Positions 1-9,559 of a DNA stretch of 64,000 bases are shown here, piece after piece. The translations under genes were made by a program, and so were the position numbers. This stretch comes from Acanthamoeba lenticulata. Its lineage: Eukaryota; Discosea; Longamoebia; Acanthamoebidae. The notes below the pieces were generated by a model. The model was not told where the DNA came from, ran no database searches, and saw only the letters and a list, made by a program, of their open reading frames with translations. The DNA is taken from the NCBI GenBank assembly GCA_002179805.1, contig NAVB01000302.1, positions 62,001 to 126,000 on the forward strand, read 5' to 3'. Numbering within the stretch: position 1 is the stretch's first letter; each line of letters begins with the position of its first letter.

Positions 1-416
1 GGAGTTTTGGCCTTGATATTCCTTTTCCCAACCAATCAGCACTAGCCGGCGCCCGGTATTTCCGTCATGTGACACACCGTACGCCACACAGCGCTTTGCC
101 TGCGGGGGTCGCCGGTAGGAGGAAGCAACTTCGGCCTTTCGGCAACCCCGGGCCGGACTGGGTCGCCGTTGGCTCCTGGGCTAATACACACTTGTGGGGG
201 TGAGAAAAGCTGAGGAAGAAGTGGAGCCCAGTGGCCTCGCTCTTCCGCGCGGCAAAGTGTGCGTTGCGTTTCCGGTTTTTGTTCACTCTTCAAAGTCCGT
301 TCGCTCTTTCTCTTCGCGGGTTCGGCCCCCAAGAGAGAGGGAAAGGCGGCTTGGAACGTGTACGTTCTGCCACCGAGAAGCCCGTAGAGGCATACCAGCA
401 GTGGCGAGAGAGGCTT
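1..416. other. Intergenic / 3' flank, no gene seen
   Basis: No reading frame here has a recognisable motif. The stretch lies downstream of the minus-strand LYR gene and probably holds its 3' untranslated region. Open frames on both strands are GC-driven and lack a supported start codon or splice pattern. Confidence 0.5.
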
Positions 417-809
417 TTATTCGTCACTTGGTGTGACGACGTAACGAATATCACCACCTTCCTTGACCATACCGAACTTGCGTCTTTGTCGGATGATTTT
501 GTCCTCCACGGCAGCCAATTCAACCTCTCCCTGGCGCAGCAGGTACTCAATCTCGCTGGGCTTTTTCTCGTCCTTTCGTTCCCGAAAGAGCGTTCGCACG
601 TTGTCCTTGCAGGCCTCTATTAGATTCTCCCTCTTCTGTGCCACTGCCTCGATTTCGAGTATCTTCTCTCGCGACACGCCTCGCGAAGACAACTCACGCA
701 CCATCTCGGTACGCATGAATTCTCGCACACCCGGAGAGTCCACATAGGGTCCTGCCAACGTAATGGCGCGTTTGTACAGACGCAGCACATCGGTCCGGCG
801 TGCATTCAT
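417..809 (-). CDS. LYR-motif protein (complex1_LYR superfamily)
   Basis: This is a single-exon 130-residue protein starting at a true ATG. An N-terminal LYR signature (L-x-L-Y-K-R, about residues 9-14) is followed by a predicted helical bundle and a basic tail. LYR proteins are small, mostly mitochondrial, and bind acyl carrier protein to help assemble respiratory complexes, Fe-S clusters or mitoribosomes. Residue 9 onward fits the first LYR helix, and the R-E-F pattern around residues 29-31 resembles the conserved aromatic position. I cannot assign it to a particular LYRM subfamily. It is divergent from the tRNA-Met gene whose 5' end lies 98 bp upstream of its start codon. Confidence 0.7.
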   Translation of the reverse strand: MNARRTDVLRLYKRAITLAGPYVDSPGVREFMRTEMVRELSSRGVSREKILEIEAVAQKRENLIEACKDNVRTLFRERKDEKKPSEIEYLLRQGEVELAAVEDKIIRQRRKFGMVKEGGDIRYVVTPSDE

Positions 810-907
810 CTTTCAGACGAATCAGCACCGGGAGAAGCGAAAAAAGAAAAACGTGCATAATATATTTATGAAACGTCACATTACTCTTAAGCATAGCTGT
901 CAAGCCC

Positions 908-980
908 GCCTCGCTAGCTCAGTCGGTAGAGCGTCAGTCTCATAATCTGAAGGTCGTGAGTTCGATCCTCACGTGAGGCA
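908..980 (+). tRNA. tRNA-Met (CAT), elongator type
   Basis: A complete 73-nt cloverleaf. The 7-bp acceptor GCCTCGC pairs with GTGAGGC with one G-T pair, the anticodon loop reads CTCATAA (anticodon CAT), and the T-arm contains GTTCGATCC. There is no intron, and CCA is not encoded. The GCC acceptor start marks the elongator, since initiator tRNAs start AGC. The sequence is identical to the copy at 52186-52258. Confidence 0.97.
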
Positions 981-986
981 CTCCTC

Positions 987-991
987 TTTTT
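987..991 (+). terminator. Pol III terminator of tRNA-Met
   Basis: A run of five T residues begins seven bases after the tRNA end, as expected for RNA polymerase III termination. Confidence 0.7.
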
Positions 992-1421
992 GTACGCAAC
1001 TGCGGCAGTATTTTTGTTCAAGCGGGAGCTTTCCTCCTTCCGTTCTTTGCAAGATGTTACGGCAGAGAGGCCAACGGATACTCACCCCTGTGGCCAAACC
1101 AGTTCGCTTTGCCAGCTTCTGGCCTACGCAAGCACGAAATTTGGTTGCAGTATCTTGCTGTGCCAGATTACAATCTACTTCTGTCTCTATTCCTCTCCCC
1201 CCAGCATCTCGCTTCTCCTTTTCTACCGGTATGCCCGCCCACTCCGTCCTCTCCACATTAATCTTTTTTTATATTGCTGATTCGTGTCGCGGCAGCCACT
1301 CAACCTCGCCCGAAGCGCACCAGCACCAACACCAACAAACTGCCTTCCACGCTCCGGACGGTACTGCACCCGCTGCCTGTATCATCGCTGTTTCTCTACT
1401 TTGGAGCACTGGCTGTACCAA
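992..1421. other. 5' flank of the CCA-adding enzyme gene, possible upstream exon
   Basis: No separate gene is seen. A plus-strand frame beginning at ATG 1054 encodes an Arg/Ser/Ala-rich, acid-poor stretch resembling a mitochondrial presequence. The region directly in frame with the ATG at 1422 is also basic and Ser/Thr-rich but has no ATG of its own. Either could supply an alternative mitochondrial N-terminus. Confidence 0.4.
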
Positions 1422-4371
1422 ATGAGCGCTGAACCCCCTTTTGCTGCTGTCACCACACGTCCTCGTCTCTCACAGCTGCCTGGGTCGAGCATCACCCTGA
1501 CCGAAGACGAGAAGAAAATCTTTGACTACCTGCTCGATGTCGTCAAGTTCCACTACCTCAACTCGGAGCTGCGCGTCGCCGGCGGTTGGGTGCGCGACAA
1601 GGTGCGTGCTCGTGCTGTGGTTCACACGCTGATCTCGCGTGCGCCCCGTCTGGCCGCGCCGCTGATCGTCTGCTTGTGTGTCCGGATGGGTCGCGGTGCG
1701 CACGATATCCACAGCTCCGGGCAGCACGAGGCGTGCAGATCGAGACAACACCGGACATCGACATCGCCCTCAACAACATGATGGGCCAGATGTTTGGCAA
1801 CTACGTCAAGCGATACAACGACCACCACCAGCTGCCCGCCTCCAACATCGGTCTCGAAAGCGTCCCTCTATCTCTCCTTTTTTTTTCTTTCTTTTTTTTC
1901 CTTCTCCTCCACAGCTGGCAATGTCCGGGCCTGTTCTCATGCTGGCCAGGTCCGTGGACGGTGGAGCAGGGATCGTGCGATACAACCCCCACAAGTCGAA
2001 GCACCTGGAAACGGCGACAACGCGCATCTATGGCTACGACGTGGACTTTGTCAATCTGCGCACGGAGGCCTATCGGCCCAACAGCCGTATCCCGACCTTT
2101 GTGGTGCGACCGTCATCTTCTTCCACACCCAACGCGCGTCACAAACACCTGCAACGTCTCTAGAAACGAGGGGCACGATGTGATGTTGTTCTCATAATTG
2201 TTGTTGTTGTTGGGCGCTTAATGCAGGGGCTGGGCAGCCCGGAGCAGGACACCCGCCGGCGCGACTTCACGGTCAACGCGCTCTATTACAACATCAAGGA
2301 GCAGCGGATCGAGGACTACACGGGACTCGTACGACAGCCCGCTCTCGGCGCGTCCAACCCCGACTAACGCCACCACCCATGGCTTCGCGCGCACGCACAG
2401 GGTATTGAGGACCTTGAAGCCGGCCTCCTGCGCACGCCAGACGAACCACTCACCACCCTGCTTGAGGATCCCTTACGGTGCCGTTTTATTAATTTCTTTA
2501 TTTAATGGTTTTATATGTTGTAATTTATTTGTATATTTTAAGGCCAATTTCATGATTATTTTGGGGCCGAGCGCAGAGCACTGCGGGGCGTGCGATTCAA
2601 GGCTGCGCTCTCGTTTCGGTTCGATCCTGAGCTCCATGCGGCCATGCAAAGACCTGAAGTCAAGGTGCGCTGAGGAGGACGTGGGCGCGCACTGCAATAG
2701 AACGAAAACTGAAGCCCATGGCAAATGGTGCAGGAGGCGCTGCTGGAGAAGGTCTCCCGAGCGCGGATCGGGAGCGAGCTCAACAAGATCCTGAGCCTCG
2801 ACCCGTCCAAAGTGATAGTCGCCTTCGAGCAAGTCGCGTCACTCGGGCTGCAGGACGCCATCTTCCCCCTTCCACCCTTCACGCCGGCCGACGTCGACGT
2901 CGACACCACCACCACCAACAACAACGGCGAGACGGGCGGCGACAGCGTGCAACGGGCGGCGGGCCGAGTCGTCCTTCAGGACGCGCTGGGCGTGCGGGTT
3001 GCCGCCAGATCCTGGCCGGACGGCCTCACACAACAGGCCCTGCGCTGCACGCGCGCGCTCTTTGAGCAGGCCCCGCCCGATGCGCCCGCGCTCGTCGGCC
3101 GCACCGCGCTCGGCCTGTTGAGCCTGCCCCAGGGCAGCAGCCTGGCGCTGCTGACGGCCTTCCTGCTTCCCGCGCTGGTCCACCGCGACGTGGTGCGCCC
3201 CATGCTCCTTGGGCTCACTCCCCGCGGACATCTCACCTTTGTCGTCCTCTCGTGGCGGCGCAGCTTCAAGCCACCATCGAATCCACCAAGGCCCACCAAG
3301 TCGGGGACGACGACACGCAGGCGATCGACGCCGATCAGGCCAACCGCCAGGAGTTGGCCCGCGCCGAGCTGTCGCAAGCCCGGGATGTCGCCGAGCTTCT
3401 CCTGAAGCACTCCCTCGCGGTGCGCGCCGCGGCCCTTGGTTGAGTGGAGTGTCAATGTCCCGTCGTGTGGCGCACGAGGATTCACACACACACACACACA
3501 AAACATGCAGTTGTCAAACGACCATGTGCGATGCGTGACGAATCTGGTGCGGGCCATGGTGAACCTCCTGCCCCTCATCAAGGACGTGGAGGCCGATCTG
3601 GAGTCGTCCTCGGCTCAGGGCACCGACGCGCTGCTCTCGCTCCTCCACGCCAAGCGCGTGGAGCTGGGCAACTGGATGCGCAGCGTTGATCGGTACGTCG
3701 CCGTCGACGGCTTGTTGAGAGGCTCATCGCTGGCTGACGCGCTCCCCTCCTACGGACTTTTATGAGCAGAACGACGGGCGATCACATGTGGGAGTGGGCC
3801 GTGCGTTTGGCCTTTGTGGCCCGCGCCCACCTGCTCGATCAGCCTGGTGGCCGCCTGTCCGATGGTATGGCCCCTCTTCGCCAGAGGGGCTCGAGCACCT
3901 GTGGTGGGGTAAGTGGGAACTCACGCGTGTTCTTCCTCGTCGTGGTCATGGGGCAGGCAACGAGTTCGTGCGGGCCTTCCACGAAGCGGGCCTCGTGACG
4001 CTAAGCGACGTCTCACCTCTGCTGTCGGTGCGATAGCCATTAACTTATGGCCCACCAGATCTCCACCTAACTCGCCTTCTTCCTCTTCTTCTTTGTCGTC
4101 GTTTGCAGGGCAAAGAGATCATGCAGCTCCTCCAGGTCAGGGCCGGGCCCCTCGTTGGTATGTCGTCGTTGGCCAACAACCTCACTCAGTCTTTTCGCCT
4201 CACCCGAGTTGTTTTTGTGGATTGGTGGTGGCCTCCCCAGGGGAGGTCAAGGCCAGGTTGGTGTCGTGGCAGCTGGCCCAGGGCGGTCGGGCGACGAAGG
4301 AGGACGCCGAAGCGTTCGTGTCCCGCCTCGCCAAGGAGATTGGCCACGAAACGAGTCAATTCACGCAATAA
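1422..4371 (+). CDS. CCA tRNA nucleotidyltransferase
   Basis: Class II poly(A) polymerase-like enzyme that adds or repairs the 3' CCA of tRNAs. Motifs appear in family order over spliced exons. Exon 1 (1422-1601) has LRVAGGWVRDK. Exon 2 (1739-1861) has the catalytic D-I-D-I-A (metal-binding DxD). Exon 3 (from 1915) has the KSKHLETATTRIYG and DFVNLR segment. Exon 4 (2227-2328) has EQD-RRRDFTVNALYYNI. Exon 5 (2401-2477) has the DLEAGLLRTP region, continued in exon 6 (2577-2664) by the ALRGVRF helix. Exon 7 (from 2734) has the KVSRARIGSELNK helix. At least five short exons follow, and the last ends at TAA 4371. The segment 2880-2950 is a Thr/Asn/Asp-rich insertion. Splice sites after 3190 are less certain. 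Eukaryotic CCA enzymes serve nucleus, cytosol and mitochondria, often through alternative starts. Confidence 0.9.
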
Positions 4372-4462
4372 AAGAAACACAAAAACTTGCCAAACAACAA
4401 CAGTAACGTGAAGACTGAAGAGCAAGAGACGGAACCTCTCGCTTGCTTGTTTTGTTTCTTTC

Positions 4463-5955
4463 TTAATCTCGTCCTCCTCGGAAGCCTCCACGACCACCAC
4501 GACCCCCGCGGCCACCACCACGGCCACCACCACGGCCACCGCGGAAGCCACCACCACGGCCACCACCTCGTCCACCACGGCCGCCGCCTCGCCCACCGCC
4601 TCGTCCACCGCCTCCACGGCCACCGCGGAAGCCTCCCCTCCCGCCACGGAAGCCTCCTCTGCCGCCGCCTTCGTAGCCACCACCTTCAGCATTGCTCATG
4701 CTCTGGGCATATTCTTCCTTCTCCTGCTTCTTCTGCGCCACCTTCACCTTGAAGTGCTTTTCCTACATGATTGGGAAATGGCATGCCCATGGTCAGCCGT
4801 CGTCCACTAGGAAGAGCAAGATGATGACGGGAGCAATGGGGAGAGGATGGTGCGCACCCTTTGCTTGTGGAGCCGGTCCCTCCGGGCCTGGATCTTCTCC
4901 TTTCGTGCAGCGCTGTTGCCGCCGCCTGGTGCACCACATGGTCGCGTGTCAGTCAGTCTGAGTTGGCCCTGGGATGGCGGCAATAGCAGACAAGGACGAG
5001 AGAGAAGCGAGAGAGATACCTCCGGCGGTGAGTTCCACGTTGATCTGTCGGCCATTCATGCTGGTGTGGTGCATCTTCAACGCTTTCTGGTGTCGTCGCT
5101 GGTGTGAGTGCTTTGGGGGAGAGCGAGTAAGTGAGAAAAAAAGGAGGGCTCACCTGTTGAGCTTGCTTATCCGCCAGCTCGAGGAACGCACAGCCGCGAG
5201 GCTCGTTCGTGTTCTTCTTCGTCAGTACCCGAACGTCCACAATGCTCTCTGCACAAGGCAAACGCGTCAAGAGGTGAATCACACAGGCCAAGGAGTCACT
5301 TCAAGAGAGTCTTGAGGAGGCGCACCTCCAACACAGCGGAAATGCTCCTGAATGGTCTCTTTGGTGGCTTCATACGACAAATTGCCTACGCAAGGAACCA
5401 GGGTTAGAGATTTTGTGTGAAAATCAATCGTGACAGAAATCAGTGGCAGATCGCACCCAAGAAGAGGATGTATCGCCGCTTAGGTTCTTCTTCCATATCG
5501 TCAGCCTCTTCGCCTCCATCGGCCTCTTCGTCCTCATTTTTCTTCTCGGTGGCTGCTTCTGTGTCAACCTTTTGGCGCTTGGCGTTCTTCTTTTTCTTCT
5601 TGTCCTCCGTTTCGGCCTCATCCTCCTCCTCCTCGCTCAAAGCCACCAGCTTCGCTTCGCCATCTTCATCTACGATGAACTCCTTAATTTCTTCTTGACC
5701 ATCATCGGCAGGCTCCGCGGCAGTGTCCTTCACCTCAGCCTTAGCTGGTTTCTCTTTCTTCTCCACCCTCTTCCTCTTCTTCGTCTTACTCTTAGCCTTA
5801 GCACTGCCATCAGCTCCGGCATCAACCGCCGGAGCGGCAGACGGCGCAACTTGCTCCTTCTTGTGTTTGCCCTTGCCCTTTGGCTTGGCCGGCGGCTTCG
5901 CCGTCGTGGTGTACGGCGCCAGCGAGATGAAGTCCTCTCCGCCTGTCGAAGACAT
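4463..5955 (-). CDS. Nop6-like RRM/RGG-box RNA-binding protein
   Basis: The protein starts at ATG 5955 with about 155 residues of Lys/Glu-rich, acidic low-complexity sequence typical of nucleolar proteins. One RRM split over several exons follows. RNP2 (YILFLG) ends exon 1 near 5457, a short exon near 5338-5385 gives NLSYEATKETIQEHF, and RNP1 appears as RGCAFLEL near 5165-5200. The strand after the RRM reads INVELTAGGGG followed by N-S-A-A-R-K-E-K-I, which I recall as characteristic of fungal Nop6-type 40S biogenesis factors. The C-terminus (4463-4690) is a long run of RGG and FRGG repeats, likely arginine-methylated. A role in small-subunit ribosome biogenesis is inferred. The frame stays open upstream to about 6149, so the true start may lie at 6340 through one more intron. 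Confidence 0.75.
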
Positions 5956-6148
5956 GTGTGCTGCGTGCGTTGGGCGGGAAGATCGAAAAGCGGAAGAGGT
6001 ACAGACAAGACGTCTGTTTCCGCTGCTTTTCTTGTCGGCCTTGTGCTCGCTCGCTGGCGTGCGCCGCGCACTGAAGTGTTGGAGGTCGGCGCCTCCGTAG
6101 TAGAGGCCCTTGGCCTGCTCTGTGTAGGCGGTGACCAGCTCCTCGAAC

Positions 6149-6340
6149 GCTGCGTGTGTGTGGCCACACGACTAAACACAATCCAAACCAAAAGGTCCTT
6201 TCGAGTAAAGAGATTACTTACTGATTGCACAACAACACTAGGATGAAATTGCGGGGGTTTTATGATGCATGGGTCCGCTTACAAGAGTGGGGAGGACGGA
6301 ACGCAGATATGAAAGGGGCCTCTGGAAATCCTTCCTCCAT
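6149..6340 (-). other. Possible 5' exon(s) of the Nop6-like gene
   Basis: A frame contiguous with the start of the RRM/RGG gene extends upstream without stop to about 6149. It has protein-like sequence (FEELVTAYTEQAKGLYYGG) preceded by a good acceptor. An ATG at 6340 opens a 58-nt exon (6340-6283) ending in gtaagc, which joins in phase to this segment. The ATG would lie only 24 bp after the ATP synthase epsilon stop, so I keep it as an alternative N-terminus. Confidence 0.35.
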
Positions 6341-6363
6341 GGTGGGACGTTGAGAGCTACATC

Positions 6364-6573
6364 TTAATGGGACTGGCCAACAAGGTCGGAAGCTTTCTTC
6401 AAGTCAGTCTTGTCCTGGCCCTTGCCCGCAATCCATTGCTCGACCTTCATGTTGACGCTATCCCTCTCGGCAGCCTTGACGCGGAAAGGCTCCTTGAGCG
6501 CCCTGCGAGTAAGAATAGCGCAAGTGTTCGAGTAGCGCAGGTACGAGAAGCCAGCAGATCTCCACGACGACAT
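6364..6573 (-). CDS. Mitochondrial F1-ATP synthase epsilon subunit
   Basis: A single-exon, 69-residue protein. The N-terminus W-R-S-A-G-F-S-Y-L-R-Y-S-N-T-C is the hallmark of the eukaryotic epsilon subunit (ATP15/ATP5F1E type), followed by RALKEPFRVKAAERDSV. Family members are about 50-75 residues, so this one is full length. It would sit in the central stalk of F1 in the mitochondrial matrix. The protein is imported without a cleaved presequence in other eukaryotes, consistent with the direct start here. The gene lies head-to-head with the PAS gene (382 bp between start codons) and just upstream of the Nop6-like gene on the same strand. Confidence 0.93.
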   Translation of the reverse strand: MSSWRSAGFSYLRYSNTCAILTRRALKEPFRVKAAERDSVNMKVEQWIAGKGQDKTDLKKASDLVGQSH

Positions 6574-6955
6574 GTTTACTGATTGATTGCTTGGTCTGAA
6601 TCAATTCGGTTCGATTCTCTGGCGCGACAGCGAAAACGTAGGTTTTTTGCTCTGGCCACCAAAACTCAATCGTCCGCTGTCTGCCGGATTTTGAGGGCAA
6701 ATCCTTGTCCAAGGTAACCACGAAAAACCGTCAGTCGCCAAGAAACTGATCTAAGTGACATGCATCCTTATTGGTGCAGCTGTGCGAGTTTGTCGGCAAA
6801 TCTCAGCCATAGTTCACAGCTTTGCAACGCCAACTTTTTAAACGTGCAACCGTGCAGCTTTGGTCCTGTAACTTCCTGACCACAGCGAACCCCAAGTGCT
6901 TGCTCCTACGCCTCTCCTCTCTCTCTCTCTCTCTCTCTTCATCTGCTCAAGCAAA
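6574..6955. promoter_or_regulatory. Divergent intergenic region with CT microsatellite
   Basis: Shared upstream region of the ATP synthase epsilon gene (-) and the SAM-PB1-PAS gene (+). A pure CT tract at 6916-6938 lies 17 bp before the PAS-gene ATG, within its likely 5' untranslated region. I see no recognisable TATA box. Confidence 0.45.
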
Positions 6956-9365
6956 ATGAAGGCCATACGCAGTAGCAAGAAGGACAAGAGCGGAGCTAGC
7001 TCCGGTAAAACGAGCGTACCCAAGCGGTGGTCCGGCCAGTTCTCCAACGTGTCGACCAACAGTGACGGCGGTACGCCACTTACGCTCGATGGCCTCCTCG
7101 AACACGAGCGTGCCATGGAGGCCTCCAAATGTACAACGGCCTACGGCCTGGCCCGGCTCAAGCGGACTGACCCGTCGGAGTGGACCGTGGCCGACGTCGG
7201 CGTCTGGCTCGACTGGCTCTGCTTGAGCGAGTATCGAGCCGAGTTCATGAAGAACGCAGTCTCTGGTGCCGAGTTGAAGGAGCTGGACAACGCTGACTTT
7301 GTCTCCTTGGGCATCAACAAGGTAAGTGTCTTCAGCGGAGTGGCTCAAGAGGACTCCGCGAAAGGCCCGTTAATGCTAATGACCAAACGCGTACGCCTGC
7401 AGGTGGGCCACCGCAAGAAGCTCGAGAGACGCATCAAAATGCTGCAGCACGGGCTCGACCCGATGGCCGACGATGACGACGACGGCTCCTCGTCCCAATC
7501 GTCTCATTCTTCCATGCACTCGTCTCATTCCACCTCGACCTCCCAAAAGGTGCTCCACGCCACCCCCGTTGTCCTTCCTTCTTGTCATTGGCGGGGCGAC
7601 CTGACCTCGTGTGCCGTGTGCCCACAAACCACAGTCGAGCGCTAGCGCGGTCTCCGAGAACTACCAGTCCAAGATGAAGAAGGACAAGGTTCGCCCCCGC
7701 AGTCAGGCCAAAGCGTCTTGACCGGTTAAACTCACGTGAGAGCGGTTGGTGGTGATTGCGTAGATCACGCTTAAGTGCGTGTTCAAAGACGACATCTCGC
7801 TGGTGCATGTGTCGCCCATGCTTGAATTCAGCGAGCTGGCCAAGAAGATCAAGAAGGAGTACGGCCGCATGATGGAGATCAAGTACAAGGACGCCGAGGG
7901 CGACATGATCCGCGTCAAGAGCACAAAGGGCATCCGCAGCGCCATCAAGAGTTGGTCCGGCGAAGGTACTCGTGTTTTTATATATAAGCTCGATTTCTCC
8001 GTTACGTGTCTCTGACGTCCTCCACGCCAATGCAGGATCATTGAAGCTTCAACTGTCGGAGAAGAAGAAAAAGGTAACGAAGCGCAATACCGACATCATG
8101 GACACGATGCTCGACGCCGTGATCACGATCGACCATAAGGGCAAGATCCTGGTGTTCAACAAGAAGGCCGAGGAGATCTTCGGCTACCGGAAGAAGCAGG
8201 TTCTCAAGAAGAACGTCAACATGCTCATGCCGCCGGACGTGAGTCGCGAGCACAACAGCTACCTCAAGGCCTATATGCGCACCAAGAAGAAACACATCAT
8301 CGGAATCGGGCGCGAGGTCACCGCGCGCCATGCCGACGGCCACGACTTCCCGATCCACCTGTCCATCAGCGAGAGCAAGACCAGCGAGGACAGCCTCTTC
8401 ACCGCCACCATCCGCAAGATCGACGCGACGCTCGAGAAGGCCTTCCCCGCCGCATCGGCTGCGGTTCCGTCGACCACGGCTTCCTCGTCGCCCGACGCGG
8501 CCCTGTTCGGCCTGCTAGACTCGCTGCTCGACGCCACGGTGGTGATCAATCAAGATGGCATCATCCAGTTCTGGAACAAAGCCGCCTCGGAGAGGCTCGG
8601 GTGGAGCAAGGAGGAGATCGTGGGCAAAAACATCAAGCTCTGCATGCCGACTTCCATTAGCGGTACGCCTGCGTCGCTTTCACTCTTTTGTGCTGTTCGT
8701 TTTCGCTTTTTTACTCATGCTCATGGTGGCGCGTTTTTCACAACAGAGAAGCACGACGCGTATATCCAGCGATACCTGGCCACGGGCGAGGGCAAGGTCG
8801 TCGGCATTGGGCGCAACGTGGTGGCGCAGAAGAAGAACGGCGAGATCGTGCCGGTGCACCTCTCTCTTACCGAGCAACAGATCGGACCCGACCGGCGCTA
8901 CTTCACTGGCGTCATGCGAGCGGTCGAGGAGGAGCTCGAGATGAAGAAGACCGTGCTTCAGCAGGAGCGGGAGGTCATGGACGGCCTCGCCGTGCCCGCC
9001 ATGATCGTGGACGAAACGGGCAAGATCCACGGCTTCAACTCGGCGATGACCAACCTCGTCGGCTTTAGCTTGATCGACGTGATTGGCCGCAACATCTCCG
9101 TCATGCTCCCGGCCGACGTGGCCAAGTGCGTTCTGCTTTCTCATCATGTCCTCCTCTTGCGCGAGTTCTAATGCACAACATGTGCAGGGAGTACGACCAC
9201 TTGATCCAGACCTACTTCAAGTCTGGCGAGCTGCAGACGTTGAAGTCGGGCCGAGATCTGCTGACGCTCCACAAGGACGGCTCCATGGTCCCCGTCCACG
9301 TGAGTATCAACGCCAAGAAGGACGGCTTGAAGACCATCTTCACCATCATCTGCCAGAAACTGTAA
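6956..9365 (+). CDS. SAM-PB1-PAS-PAS-PAS protein with FixL-type haem-PAS signatures
   Basis: Seven exons (6956-7321, 7403-7549, 7635-7688, 7764-7965, 8036-8662, 8747-9125, 9188-9365) join in phase to give 650 residues. In order: a basic N-terminus; a SAM domain (about 72-138; VGVWLDWLCLSEY, then FVSLGIN); a Ser/His-rich linker; a PB1 domain (about 190-262) with an N-terminal Lys and an acidic OPCA-like D-x-E-G-D-x-I motif; then three PAS domains (about 270-385, 405-525, 530-650). PAS1 and PAS2 contain H-x-x-Y and, exactly 20 residues after the His, the Arg of GIGR (codons 8251/8311 and 8752/8812). This matches the proximal haem His and distal Arg spacing of rhizobial FixL. PAS3 has Tyr at the His position. 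No kinase, cyclase or other output domain follows. Haem binding and O2/NO/CO sensing are inferred; SAM and PB1 suggest a scaffold output. Confidence 0.88.
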
Positions 9366-9559
9366 CCATAACCAGAACCAGCACAGGCAAGTGGTCCCGT
9401 GCCTTTCCTCAGCAACAGCAGCAGCACGACCAGCCATCACCGAATCTACTCTCCATTCAGCAAAACATCATCAATTCTTCGTTTCGCTGTGCTCCCGTCT
9501 ATGACAGCTATTGTACAGTTTGTGTAACAAAATCATTCCGCTACTTGCACGTTGGCTCA

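Noticed and set aside
908..980. Initiator tRNA-Met
   Set aside because: The acceptor begins GCC and the arms match the elongator type; eukaryotic initiator tRNA normally begins AGC.
4500..4690. Regular repeats that could suggest a CRISPR or satellite array
   Set aside because: They are degenerate GGN/CGN codon repeats of an RGG box; no spacers of constant length exist and the genome is eukaryotic.
4387..4752. Plus-strand His-rich frame
   Set aside because: It is the complement of the RGG-repeat coding sequence; His/Gly periodicity is inherited from GGN/CGN codons.
5443..6246. Long plus-strand frame with hydrophobic Leu/Phe runs resembling a membrane protein
   Set aside because: It is antisense to the Lys/Glu-rich N-terminus of the Nop6-like gene; such Lys/Glu codon runs read backwards as Leu/Phe/Ser.
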